DNA of 64,000 bases from Talinum fruticosum (Eukaryota; Streptophyta; Magnoliopsida; Caryophyllales; Talinaceae), in contig JAITYX010000017.1 in the NCBI GenBank assembly GCA_021018815.1, positions 7,626,001 to 7,690,000 of the forward strand, given 5' to 3'. Positions 23,353 to 35,280 of this stretch are shown here, one piece after another. A program made the position numbers and the translations under genes. The notes under the pieces are model-generated. The model was not told the DNA's origin. It did not search any database and worked only from the letters and a program-made list of their open reading frames with translations. Within the stretch, counting starts at the first letter, position 1; the number at the start of each line of letters is the position of its first letter.

Positions 23353-25472
23353 AAAAGAAAAAGAAAGTTGCTATGTTCAAGAGTGGTTTTTAAAGGATGT
23401 TGGGAAGAAATATGCCCTCTTGTAATAGTTGCAATTCAAGAGTTTTTTCAAATTGGGAAAATCCTCAAATAAATCAGCCACACTAATCTTGTGCTCGTTC
23501 CTAAAGTTGCCTGCCCCAGGAAGTTGGAGATTTTTGACCTATAGCATGTTGTATAGTGCTCTACAAGTGTATATCTAAAGTCTGCTCTGTTCTAGGCTGA
23601 AAAATGTTTTACACTATTTGGTAGACCAAAACCAAGTGTGTCTTTATCCCAGGAAGGGAGCTTGTACATAATGTTATGCTCTGCCAAGAACTCACAAGAG
23701 GATATAATAGGAAGGATGGCATATGACTCAGTGCACCATAGCTTTATAGCGGACACATTGAAGGGCATGAAATTCCCTCAAAAGTTCATTAGATGGGTTA
23801 TGACATGCCTGTAGAATGTTTTTCTCTGTAGTGATAAATGGAGAAAGCCATGGTTTTTTCAAAGGCAATAAAAGGTTGAGACAAAGTGATCCAATATCAC
23901 CCCTTCTTCTTGTTTTAGTTATGGAGGCTTACAATAGATATACTAAACCGCACATCCAAGGTGCAAAGTTTAAATATCACACACGGTGTAGGGAGGTTAA
24001 ACTTTACCAGTTCTCCTTTGTAGATGACCTCTTCTTATTTTGCAAAGCCGAGAAGAAATCAGTCCGAGTGCTTAATTCAGGCCTTTCATGAGTTTGCTGC
24101 AAGATTCGGCATGAGTATTAATGAACATAAATCCGAAATGGTGATTGCTGGTGTGTGTGAAGATGAGAAAGTTGAATTGCTTAATCTAATCGGCTTCAAA
24201 GCTAGCAAAATTCTTTGTAGATACCTTGGTGTGCCTATCACTCGTAGGAAGACTTTCAAGTTCGGATTGTCAACTAGTTGTGGAAAAAATAGTTGCCAAA
24301 ATTAGAACTTGACAAAGTAAACAAAGTAAACATATGTCATATGCGGGCAAAATTACACTTATCAACAGATTTCTAATGGGAGTGTTTAGTTTTTGAGCTT
24401 CCAATTTTGTCATCCCACAGGTAGTAGTAAAGAAGATATCGACCATATGCAAAATTTTTTTATGGACAGGATCCGACTTGTATACCGAAGACTACTAGTT
24501 GCTTGGGATCAAGTGTGTCTCCCTAAAAATCTTGAAGGACTCGGGTTTAAAGAAGCTTGAAGTATGGAACAAGGCCCTAATTGCAAAACATTGATGGGCT
24601 ATTGAGGAGAAGAAAGACATCCTTTGGGTGAGATGGATTCATTATAGATATGTAAAACAAGGGTCGTGGGAGAATTTTAGTCTAAAACCGGACAGTTGTT
24701 GGTATCTCAAGAAATTGACCAAAGGTCGAGACCAAATCGAGGTCAGTTAGGCTAAAGGGCAAGGGAAAAATACAAGCAGTGAGCAAGTATAAAGCCAATT
24801 GGAGATATAAGTGTCTATTGAGTAAAACACGAGAAAGTCCTATGGGCAAAAGTGGTTTGGAATTCAGGTCATCAACCTAAACACCTTTTATATTATGGCT
24901 TGTGATGTGGGGAAGATTACAAGTCTTGCAAAGGATAGGGCGATATGTGGCAAATCTCGATGTAAAGTGTCCTATATGCTCAAACCAACTTGAGGCAATG
25001 GAACACATCCTCTTTGAGTGTGCTTTTGCTACGAGAGGTCGAGAAAACAAGTTACTCGAATGGCGCAAGGTATGTTACGGAGGGCAATCTTATAAATAGT
25101 TTCGGAATGGCTCATGCACATGCACAAACTCGGACGGATTGTAAGTTTCACTAGAGCAACAATTGCGACCATGATTTATGAAATCTGGAGAATCAAAAAT
25201 AAAATGGTTTTAAGTATGAAAATCTCGAGACAGAAAGAACAGATCACCATTATTAAAGAGATCATGAAATTGAGACTACAATTTCTCATTGACTGGGGAA
25301 AATATATCAAGATTACAAAGTATGGTTGTCTTAAATTACCTTACAAATCACAGTGACTAACTTGTAAAATGTAACCTTGAAATTTTTTCACAAGGGTGCG
25401 TTGTTTTGGTAATGAAAATCACTTAAATTCTTTTTAAAAAAAAAGAAAAAGAAAAAGAAAGAAAGCAAAAGA
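23353..25472 (+). mobile_element. 5'-truncated L1-type LINE, degenerate
   Basis: On the + strand the order is an RT start region (about 23370-23810, several stops, with FGRPKPSVSLSQ and RMAYDSVHHSF), palm and catalytic region (23816-24305), post-RT region (24306-24900), zinc-binding RT-associated domain CPICSNQLEAMEHILFECAF (about 24978-25037) and an A-rich tail (25432-25472). The 5' end starts inside the RT, so endonuclease and ORF1 are missing, as expected of incomplete reverse transcription. The string aaaagaaaaagaaag occurs at 23353 and again in the tail and may be the target duplication, though low complexity makes this weak. The tail ends about 85-100 bp upstream of the serine decarboxylase TATA box. 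Confidence 0.85.
23816..24305 (+). pseudogene. LINE reverse transcriptase palm region, frameshifted
   Basis: Two overlapping frames (23816-24091 and 24024-24305) share one RT domain. The first carries the template-grip RQSDPISPLLLVLVMEA and an intact catalytic FVDD box (FSFVDDLFLF). The second carries ARFGMSINEHKSEM and YLGVPITRRK, which normally follow. A frameshift occurs between about 24055 and 24091. The catalytic aspartates persist, but upstream stops and the frameshift inactivate the copy. Confidence 0.8.
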
Positions 25473-25473
25473 G

Positions 25474-25902
25474 AGACATTATTATTTTTTGAAAAATTAA
25501 AAATGATGGAAAAATCGTTAAAAAAAGAAAAACAAAAACAGTGAGAAATTACGGTCTATATATATGAGCTGACGCCGGTTAACGAACTGTCACCAGCGCC
25601 TTTCCCAGTTTCCCTTTTAGATCTGAGCTTCTCTCTTCTCTCTCCTCTGTCTGTGGATCACTTCCGCAGCAAAAAGCTTTCGCCTCCTTCCATTATCTGG
25701 TAATCTCGCTCTCTCTCTCGTCTAAAAACTTTGTGTTTGATTTGTTCTCCGGAAATTTTGATGAGGATGTGTCGTTTAAACTAACATTTCTGGCTTTCGT
25801 GGATTGATTTGGTATTTGGTTCTCTTTCCAGAGCTAGGAAGCGCATTTGATTAGTATCTGTGAATCCGATTTAGGGTTTCGTTGCGTCGAATTAGAGAGA
25901 GA
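25474..25902 (+). promoter_or_regulatory. Serine decarboxylase core promoter and 5' UTR with leader intron
   Basis: A TATA box (tctatatatatgag) lies at 25555-25566. The following CT-rich leader fits a start near 25590-25600. A probable leader intron runs from 25700 (ctg|gtaatctcg) to 25831 (ctctttccag|agc), so the ATG at 25903 would lie in the second transcribed exon. These borders are read from consensus only. The LINE tail reaches to about 25472. Confidence 0.5.
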
Positions 25903-28900
25903 ATGGCAGAAGTGGCGGAATTGCCTAAGGATTTGGGACAAAATGTGGTGGATGTATTGAACTGCAAAGATTTGGATCCAACGGCTGTGATTTTCGAGCC
26001 GCTACCACCGGTGGTCTCCACCAGCGAAAATGGCAGCGTTGCGAAGAAGACGAAGAAGAATGATGAGATAGGAGAGAGAGAGTTCGTGCTTGGCCGCAAT
26101 GTGCACGACTCATGCCTTGATATTACGGAGCCTGAGGCGAATGATGAGGTTACTGGGGATAAGGAGGCGTATATGGCCGCTGTTTTGGCTAGGTATAGGC
26201 AGACTTTGCTTGAGAGGACCAAACACCATTTGGGTAATCATCATTCACTTTGCTTTATTTTTTTCCTCATTTGTTTTAACTTCAGAATGCTTAGAATAAC
26301 ATTACCCAGATCCCACCAAGTGACGGGATTGTGGGAACTCTAGATTTTGTATGGCTGAAACAATATGGTAGAGGGTATCCATGTATGGCAAAAGAGATTT
26401 CCTGTCATTGTGGATTAAATAAATTGAGAAAAGGGAAAAAAATTTTAGAAGCTGAGGGAATTGGTACTCTTTACTAATATTGTCATGTGAGATTTGATCC
26501 GCGAATATGTGTGATTTAGTTTAAAATTTTTCCTGCATTGCATGAAAGCTGAACTTTCTGATGATTATGACTTGCAACTGCGGTGACTTGCTGCTATGGC
26601 ATATTTCTTTTATTCTTTTTTTTTTTGGGGGGTGTGGTGGTTATTGGGTGGAGTGAAGTGGGGAAGAAAAAGCAGTTTATGCTCGTGGTCTGCCCTGTGG
26701 AAGCTTAAATGAAATTTCTACCAGGATTATTCTGCACTTAATGAAAACCCTTCTTTCTTTAGTAAGAAACAAGAAATTTATTATGATTTGACTGAGATTA
26801 GTTTATGAAATTGATTTCTTGGGAAGCTTCTCTCAAACTTATTTTTCTTTTGGATATCAGAGAAGTTGAAGGCATTAAACCCAGGCTTAACCAGGCAACT
26901 GGCCAATTAGGGTCCTATTTTTGCTATCATTGTCATTTAAATTATGATGTTGTGGTTGTTGATTGGTTATCTGACAAAATGTTTTAGGGAGAACCATACT
27001 TTTGTGATTAAACCATACTTTTGTGATTATAGGAATGTTGTGATGTCTGTAGCTAATTAGCTTTGTGTTTCCGGTAGGAATGATCCTGGAGTGAGCATAG
27101 GATGTGCATATTGCACGTTCCTCATTATTGCGATTTGACGTGTATCTATAACAGTCAACTCATATTCGTGGACATAATTTTAACGTGGCAGCGGCATCAT
27201 TGCAGGATATCCATATAACTTGGACTTCGACTATGGAGCTCTGGGGCAGTTGCAACATTTTTCAATTAACAACCTCGGTGATCCATTTATCGAAAGCAAC
27301 TATGGTGTGCACTCTAGGCAATTTGAAGTAGGCGTTTTAGATTGGTTTGCACGTCTTTGGGAGATCGAGAAGGATGAATACTGGGGATACATTACAAACT
27401 GTGGCACAGAAGGAAATCTTCATGGCATTCTTGTAGGGTATGTACACTTGAGGTCCATTTGGTAGCATTTGTCGCCATTGTTTGCTTTGCCATGAAATTG
27501 TGCACTCAAACTGGTACATGAATAATCTTTCAGGAGAGAGGTGTTTCCTGATGGAATCTTATATGCCTCAAGAGAGTCACACTACTCTGTCTTTAAAGCT
27601 GCAAGGATGTATAGAATGGACTGCATTAAGATTGACACATTAGTCTCTGGAGAGATCGATTGCTGTGATTTTAAAGCCAAGCTTCTCCAAAACAAAGATA
27701 AACCAGCCATTATCAATGTCAATATCGGTAATTCCTCCTAGTTCTTTAAATAAGATGATGTAAATTTGTAAATGTGTAGAAAGAAAGAAGGGAGCATTTA
27801 CATCTTTTGTTTTTGTTTTTCTTTGAGAAGATTATTTATGCTTGCTTTTAGTTAATTTTGAAGTGCCTATTTACATTCATTATCTGTGTAATTGACTCCA
27901 GTTCTGAACAGTCCAAAATGTATAATTTGACAATTTGTTTAGAATTAGGAATTAATACGTGCTCCGTTTCTTGAAGCCCTTCCCACGTTAATTCGCGGCA
28001 TCTTATTGCAGGAACCACGGTTAAAGGAGCTGTTGATGACCTTGATCTTGTGATAAAGACTCTAGAGGATTGTGGCTTCTCTCACAACCGGTTCTACATC
28101 CATTGTGATGGAGCTTTATTTGGGCTTATGCTGCCATTTGTTAAACGAGTAAGTTAACTGACATGAAGAAATTTGTGGATAAATTCAAAGTTAAGAAATT
28201 TGATACCATTTGTTTTCTTGAAATTACCTTTCTTTTCCATGTGATTGTAGTGTAAATGTGTGATGCATTTGCTGACTAATATTCCGTCTTGTGATTTGTC
28301 AATATGGTGATTGGATTACTATAATAGTATAATAGTATTGACAACATGCATGCGTTTTGGGTATGATCTGGTTACTCAGTAAAGCATAGCTTATATTAAT
28401 CATTGTGATTGCCACTGGATTGCTGTCAGCTGTCACAATTTGGGGAAGAAGGGGTAGGGTGTGGGCCAACGTGTAGTGGATGGATTCTAGATTGTTTATT
28501 GAGTCAAATAAAAATCAGAGTGGAATTTTGCTGCGATGAAGAGCTGAAGAGCAAAAAGAAATAGACCCGCTCTCTATTTCTCTTTCCCTTATTTCTTTGA
28601 TGCTGAACTCTAAATCCTTTTCTTAGTGGAACTTTATGTCTGCAAAAATGTGAGAACGCCTTTCCTTTCAATCTCTAGGTGTCCTTTCACACTAATGTTA
28701 GGAAGTTAAATGCAAAGTTAATTACCTTTATATTTCTAATCTGAGAATCAGTACCTGTGTGTTTTCCTCTTTTATCTTGTTGGTAATAGTTAGTTGATTT
28801 CATTTGTTCTGTTTCACATTTCATTGTACTCTTGCTAATTGGCTTTTATTGTTAACAGGCACCTCAAGTCACATTCAAGAAGCCGATTGGCAGTGTGAGT

Positions 28901-29425
28901 GTCTCTGGCCACAAATTTGTGGGATGTCCAATGCCTTGTGGTGTCCAAATAACAAGGATGGATCACATTAACGCACTCTCTAGGAATGTAGAGTATCTAG
29001 CTTCAAGAGATGCTACAATCATGGGGAGTAGGAATGGCCATGCTCCCATCTTTCTTTGGTACACCTTGAACCGAAAAGGATACTGTGGATTCCAAAAGGA
29101 AGTTCAAAAGTGCCTCCGAAATGCTCATTACCTCAAAGACCGGCTTAGGGGAGCAGGAGTTAGTGCCATGCTCAACGAGCTAAGCAGCACTGTGGTTTTT
29201 GAGCGGCCTCAAGACGAGGAGTTCATTCGCCGGTGGCAGTTGGCTTGCCAAAGTAGCATAGCACATGTTGTCGTGATGCCCAGTGTCTCAATAGAGAAGC
29301 TGGACACTTTCCTTAACGAGCTAATCGAGAAGCGTGCTACTTGGTTCAAGGATGGGGCTCACAAGCCTCCATGTGTTGCTTCAGAGATAGGCAAGGAGAA
29401 CTGTCTTTGCCCTCTGCACAAGTGA
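25903..29425 (+). CDS. SDC: Serine decarboxylase (PLP-dependent, group II)
   Basis: Proposed CDS join(25903..26233, 27206..27437, 27534..27727, 28012..28148, 28859..29425), 486 residues, against about 482 for the Arabidopsis enzyme. Frame is continuous over four GT-AG introns. The start is the ATG opening [10 protein letters not shown]; the frame extends a little upstream without another ATG. It decarboxylates L-serine to ethanolamine, feeding phosphatidylethanolamine and choline synthesis; loss is embryo-damaging in Arabidopsis. Visible family motifs are [11 protein letters not shown]204 in SRESHYSVF (stacks on the cofactor ring), D285 in HCDGALFG (binds the pyridine nitrogen) and the Schiff-base K317 in SVSGHKFVG. 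No transit peptide or membrane segment is apparent; the first ~85 residues are variable. It is close to histidine decarboxylase-like plant proteins, but the length and motifs match the serine enzyme best. Confidence 0.95.
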
Positions 29426-29760
29426 GACAAGGGCTAGCTTGGCAGTTATGTACTAGGCAGGGTTCAAGGTAGCTGTTTCAAAAAAAAAAAAAAAAAAAAA
29501 AAAGAGGAAGAGGTTCTGAAGTAGTATTGAGTTGATTTGTTTCCAGCATTCTGTCATTTATGTTGCTGTTCATCCACTTCAAAGGTGGACATCATAATAT
29601 GTAGTGAATTCCTTTCAGAAATTGGGGAATCAATGAATTTTGAATTTGATATTTTTGAAATCTCTGTAGCAAATCAAGCTTCCTCGATGAGGACTTGTCA
29701 ATGCTCTCACTACCAGCATTTGTTCCATCCCATGTAATACTACTGTGCAAGGCTTAAAAT
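29426..29760 (+). other. Serine decarboxylase 3' UTR region
   Basis: After the TGA at 29425 there is a run of about 24 A at 29480-29503 followed by mixed sequence. The internal A-run is an odd feature in a 3' UTR and could be a retrotransposed-tail remnant or a simple repeat. The transcript end is not defined by a clear signal. Confidence 0.4.
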
Positions 29761-30176
29761 TGAAGATTTGGGAGCAAACTACTAATGTTTAGTTGTTTTA
29801 CTTATCTTTCCAAAAAAGAAATAAATAAACATAAAAAATGTCATCATATATCATATCATATATATCATACATATATATATATATATATATTAAGGGTATG
29901 ACCTCTATATGAGTGACATATAAGACGTTTATGTGAAATTGTCTCATAAATATAGTGTTTATGTAAGGTATGTATTTAATTATATTTTAAATAATTAATT
30001 TATATGAAATTGTGTATTATAAATTAAATAATTGTATTGATCTAAAAACTAATTTATTCATATTCAAACATTATTGTTCTATATATGCATTAGTATACTT
30101 TTTCATAATTTATAAAAGTTGGAGAGAATCAATATATAAGTGTTGATTCAAAACAAAAACTATATGATTATATGAG

Positions 30177-30257
<81 letters not shown>
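29761..30257. repeat. AT-rich flank ending in a long (AT)n tract
   Basis: A short (AT) tract occurs at about 29866-29890. A tract of close to 38 AT units fills 30179-30256 and abuts the viral element at 30258. No gene. Confidence 0.9.
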
Positions 30258-30259
<2 letters not shown>

Positions 30260-30780
30260 GCTCGGGAACTAAGTATGGTTGAATAACGGGGAGGTAGGAT
30301 GACGAAGTTAATGAAACAAAATGATTTTGCAAAACAAAAGATTAAAACTCAAATTGAAATAAGTAAACGAAATGTAATTGAAATGAAGAAGAAGATGAAT
30401 CAAAACTTACTTTGATTGAATGTATAGAAACTTGTACAATTGTTTGAAATAAAAGCTCTCGGGAGAGAGAGATTGGATAGTGGAGGTGGAGGAGATAGTG
30501 AATACAAGAGAAGGCAAGTGTTTGCTTGTGTAAGTGTGTGATAATGAGCGATGCCCTCAATTGAACTAATGAATACCTATTTATAGAATACAATCTTTAA
30601 TTGCTAACTAACACAGGATGGTTGGGAATGCTTCATAATCTTGAAAATATCTTCCGACAATGTTGAATTATTGGAGCGAGTCTTGATTGGACAAAAGCAT
30701 GATTTGTTTTGTTGACAGCTTTAATTGAATAGGATTAATAATTCTTCACATGGCCACAGTAGTGTCCTTTTGAACAGTAA
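30258..30780 (-). promoter_or_regulatory. Viral promoter/leader copy 1
   Basis: Read on the - strand, a TATA box (complement of ctatttatag at about 30577-30586) follows a conserved upstream segment (30590-30720). A CT-rich leader then runs down to 30258. The same segment appears inverted at 34831-35280. A consensus splice-donor-like string (caaagtaagt on the - strand, near 30410) is in the leader. Position after the RNase H region fits the large intergenic region of pararetroviruses. Confidence 0.6.
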
Positions 30781-30850
30781 GTCTTCCTTGAACAAGTGGC
30801 AACGAGTAGTGTCCTTTTGAACAGTAAGTCTTCTTTGAACGAGTGTTTGA
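30755..30850. repeat. Direct repeat upstream of the viral promoter
   Basis: The string agtagtgtccttttgaacag occurs at about 30758 and 30805, a spacing of about 47 bp. It is followed by further gtgagtgaac variants up to 30950. Upstream repeats of this kind in pararetroviral promoters may act as enhancer elements; here that is inference. Confidence 0.6.
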
Positions 30851-31458
30851 ATAGTGAGTGAACAGTTTTTGCCAACAACTTTACTTGTCCACTTCATTCA
30901 TTAATAATCGTCCTTTGTTGAGTGAGTGGACAAGTGAGTGAACAAGTGAAATGTCCACTTCCTTCCGGGGATTTTGAGAGGTGAAATAAGAAATTTCACC
31001 GAAGCAAAAACTTGTAAAAACCTGCATAAAAACGTTAGAATTTTTTTAATTTTTTTAATTTTTAGTATACCCTTTATGGGTTAAATATCATAGTCCGATT
31101 GAAGTAATGAATCGGATGAATTAGTGCTTGCTTTGAGGAGTAATGCTTGGTCTTGTTTCTTGAGTGGCTTTATCTCCTTCTTGAGTAATTGAATTTCGTC
31201 CTCTTGAACCTTGTTGAACGGAAGATGCTTCTACTTTTGAAAGAAAAAGGCTTCTTAAAAAGAACTTAGTTCTTTTTCGCATAGCAGCTTTGTGCTGTTG
31301 AATATGTTGCTTGTTGTTGAGTCGATGAAGTTGGCGTGATCCTTACAGCGAGTGTGAATATTGATCTTGTTTCATCATTAAATTTTGAATTCTTTGACTA
31401 ATGAATATGATGCTTGGGGGCTTGTAATTATGAATAATTGAAGATGACACTAGCTATA

Positions 31459-31872
31459 TTAATTTTGAGAGCTAGAAGATCCTTGGAGGAATTCTCTTGT
31501 TAGGAAATCGGGTAGAGAATTATTTTCTCCTTTAATAAACTCGATATCAAAATCAAAACAAGATAAAATTACTTGCCAACGTGCAAATATTTGTTTGGAA
31601 ACAAGATTTTGAACGTCTTTAGTAATGATTTCTTTTGCTGATTTGCAATCAATACGAAGAAGGAATTTTTTATTAAATAAATCATCTTGAAATTTTGAAA
31701 CACATAAAACAATTGATAAAACTTCTTTTTTAATAGTTGAATAATTTTTTTGGGTTTGATTCCAGATTCTCGAATGGTACCTAACTAGTTGAGTCTGTTT
31801 GGAAGTTGTAGACATCTTTTGCTTTAATATACCACCATATCCTAATTCGGATGCGTCTGTTTCAACTATCAT
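31459..31872 (-). pseudogene. Endogenous pararetrovirus RNase H remnant
   Basis: A - strand frame of 137 codons with the caulimovirid RNase H pattern: TDASELGYGGIL at the start (first catalytic aspartate), KKEVLSIVLCV (catalytic glutamate), RIDCKSA (aspartate), and ENNSLPDFLTRE near the end. In the virus it degrades the RNA strand during reverse transcription. It lies directly downstream of the RT frame, separated by a frameshift/stop zone at 31873-31955. The C-terminus ends in a short serine-rich tail. Confidence 0.85.
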
Positions 31873-31955
31873 GAATGCATTCGGGTGTGGAATGCCTAGA
31901 CATGGTAAAGATTTGACCTTTTATTTAAGAAGGCGGACTACTTGAGTATGTTCTT

Positions 31956-32773
31956 CTAACCATGGAGGTGGGTTGTTACGTAATCTCCTATAAAGAGGCT
32001 TTCGATTTGTCTTAATTTTGGAAAGAAATCGGACACATAATTAAGACATCCTAAAAACCTCTGTAATTGAGTTTTATTTTTTAATTCATCCGGAAATTTA
32101 TCTGCAAATTCAATGGCTCTAGTAATTGGTTTAATAGTTCCTTGATAAATGTCATGGCCTAAAAATCTTATTTTTATTTGGAATAATTTCATTTTAGTTG
32201 CAGAAACAACTAAACCATTTTTCTTGATTATATGCAAAAAGGTTTGTAAATGTTTGAAATGTTGCTCAATACTATTTGAGTAAATCAAAACATCATCTAT
32301 ATAAACTATTGTAAATTGAGTATAGGGATTGAAAATATCGTTCATAATATGTTGAAATTTTGAAGGAGCATTTTTAGTCCAAAAGGCATTACATTCCATT
32401 CATAATGCCCAAAGGGGACGGTAAATGCTTGTTTTATAACGATCTTGATTAGCAATTTGGACTTGCCAAAAACCACTTTTCATATCAAATTTTGAAAATA
32501 CTTTAGCTTCATAAAGTCTATTGAGTAGATCTCTTTTATTAGGAATGGGATATCTAATCCATTATAAAACTTTATTTAATGGTTTATAATTAATAACTAG
32601 GCGAGGAACTCCTCGTTCCTTTCTCGCTTGGTTATTGACATAGAAGGCTGCACAACTCCAAGGAGACTTAGAGGGTCTTATTAATTTTTATCTAAAAGTG
32701 ATTGAATTTCCTTTTGCGAGAATTCTAGAAGTTCTTTGTTCATTTGAATAGGTCAAGCTTTAGTAGGGATTTT
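31956..32773 (-). pseudogene. Endogenous pararetrovirus reverse transcriptase remnant
   Basis: The best frame is 32399-31956, containing the catalytic YIDD box (TIVYIDDVLIYSN, near 32300) and FLGCLNYVSDFFP. Upstream pieces in other frames reach about 32773, including the SPWSCAAFYV and RLVINYKPLNK blocks. Stops near 32695 and 32755 and a frame change near 32400 break it. Upstream it ends abruptly at the inverted block, so protease and RT are no longer joined. Confidence 0.85.
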
Positions 32774-34830
32774 ACTTTCAAGAAATTTTGCTATTACTTA
32801 TAGAGTTTATTTTAAATTACTTACTTCTCAAATTAATCCAAAATGTTTATTAAAACCCTCTCTAGATGAGACAATCTTATTAAAAACGAGTTTGAAAATA
32901 TTTCAACTTTTACTCCTAAATTAATAAAATGGAATGAGATAACTATTCCTCAAGAATTTATTATCCAAAATATTAGGTCTCCTAGAAATATTGCTCAAAA
33001 AATATTCAACAAATAATTGAAGAACCTCGATGGTAGAATATTAATAAAATTTAATTCTAATAATGAAAGAACTAATTTTTCAAAACTTTCAGAAAAAATT
33101 GATCTTCCTCGATCCTCCTCCTCTATGCCTCCAAGATCTACTAATTATGATTATTTAAGAGATAATCAAGTAGAAGATTCTCCTTCTTCCTCAAAAATCT
33201 ATTACAAATCACCTATAGCGAGAACCAGTTGATGAAACTAGTTCATCAATAGGTTCACCTACTCATTCAGCTATGCAACCCCCATCTTACTCCTCTATAA
33301 ATGTTATTTCAAAATCTTTTGAAATTAATAAAAATTATTTAAGAAAAATTTCGATTCAATAGAAAATAGAGATAAAAAGCAATGGTTTTTATCTCATTTC
33401 GATCTCAAAGCTCAAACATTCATTAGAAAAGAATGGTATTCATTAATGGAAAGATTAGGATGTAATATTCTATTCTTTACATGGTGGACCATGTTTGCTC
33501 AAGAAATCAAGATCTTAGCAAAAAATGGACATTATCGGATGCAAACATATTTCATTCCGTAACTCATCCTTTGAAAGAGATTTTGATCCCTACGAGATCA
33601 AGCTCATATTCCAGCCGCCCCTTTTAAAGTAGGAAGAAATAATCCGAGATAATTCTCAAGTAGAATTAAATGATATTAAAAAAATATATCATTAAAATAA
33701 TTATACTAATGAAGTATTACATATAGTTTCTCAACGAGGTTAATATGGTCTCTACAAAAATTAAAGCTCCTTCGTTAAAAAACGTAGAACAAATCAAATT
33801 AATAAAAGGAAACAATTCAATCATAATAATAAAACAAATACTCCCTATCCTATTCCTAAGAAAAATACCCCAAAAAGAAAAACTACTAATAGAACTACCT
33901 GTTTCAAATGTGGAAAAACAGGACATTATGCAAAAAATTGCAAAGTTAAAGAAAAAAATTAAATGAAATCTGTGGCAATGATCAAGAAATTAAAGAAAAA
34001 ATTATTTCTTTATTCGAACGCAAAGATACTCCAGTTAATTATGATAATTCATCTTCGATTCTGAAGATAATAATCTTTATGAATTAGAAAGTAATTCAAG
34101 TGATTATTTATCAGGAAATGAGTCTTCAAGAATTTGTTACAAATATATTAATATGATTAATACTACTAAAAATGAAAAAGAATTTTTATTAGACTTAATT
34201 GAATAAATTCAAGATCCCGAATTAAGAAAACAATATTTAGAAAAACTCAAAGGTATTTTAATAAAAGAAGATTTATTAAAAACTACTCCTCCTAATTTTA
34301 GTATTAATCAAATATTTGAAAAATACGATACTACAAATATTCTCAAAGTAGTTAATGTTCAAGACCTAAAGATGGAAATCAATAATCTTAAAGAACAAAT
34401 TAAAGAAATTAATCAAAATTTATGTTCACTCCATATTAAAGATTTAGATTTAGAAACAAGATTAGCATTAATTGAAAACAAATCAAGTTTTTCAAATACT
34501 GATGAAGACATTCCAAGCTCTTCTAATCAATAATTTATTTCAACAATTAATCATATTAACTATCAAAAATGGTATATTTATATTACTTTAAAAATTAATG
34601 ATGATTTTGAATCCAATACAATTGCTCTACTCGATACCGGAGCGAGATCAAAATTGTATTAAAGAAGGATTAATCCCATCCGTATATTATGAAAAACTAA
34701 AGAACGACTCCATAGTGCTAATGGAACGACACTCGCAAATTAAATATAAATTATCAAATGCTTATATTTGTAATCAAGGCTATTGTTTCAAGAATACTTT
34801 TATCCTTGTAAAAGACATAGGTCAAGAAGT
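32774..34830 (+). pseudogene. Inverted partial viral copy (movement protein end to protease)
   Basis: The + strand here closely matches the reverse complement of block 3. About 32774-33710 matches 39379 down to about 38420. About 33740-34830 matches about 37400 down to 36330. The intervening coat-protein region of about 1 kb is absent. It keeps a zinc knuckle CFKCGKTGHYAKNCKV (33902-33949) and a damaged protease segment at 34620-34680, where an extra base breaks the frame after the aspartate. Small indels distinguish it from block 3, so the copies diverged after duplication. Confidence 0.75.
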
Positions 34831-35280
34831 CAATTAAAGCTATCAACAAAACAAATCATGCTTTTGTCCAATCAAGATTGCTCCAATAATTCAACATTGT
34901 CGGAAGATATTTTCAAGATTATGAAGCATTCCCAACCATCCATGTGTTAGTTAGCAATTAAAGATTGTATTCTATAAATAGGTATTCATTAGTTCAATTG
35001 AGGGCATCGCTCATTATCACTCACTTACACAAGCAAACACTTGCCTTCTCTTGTATTCACTATCTCCTCCTCCTCCACTATCCAATCTCTCTCTCTCGAG
35101 AGCTTTTATTTCAAACAATTGTACAAGTTTCTATACATTCAATCAAAGTAAGTTTTGATTCATCTTCTTCTTCATTTCAATTACATTTCGTTTACTTATT
35201 TCAATTTGAGTTTTAATCTTTTGTTTTGCAAAATCATTTTGTTTAATTAACTCTGTCATCCTACCTCCCCTACTATTCAA
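34831..35280 (+). promoter_or_regulatory. Viral promoter/leader copy 2 (+ orientation)
   Basis: Reverse-complement copy of about 30275-30715. The TATA box tctataaatagg is at 34971-34982. The CT-rich leader with aaagtaagttttg (splice-donor-like, about 35145) ends at 35280, just before the 18-bp boundary string at 35281. Any transcript from it would run + into the antisense of block 3. Confidence 0.6.

Noticed and set aside
30276..30420. Open + strand frame (lysine/glutamine-rich) in the viral leader
   Set aside because: It is antisense to the CT-rich viral leader, so openness is expected. The matching minus-strand frame at 35280 reads through from the polyprotein only at a rearranged join.
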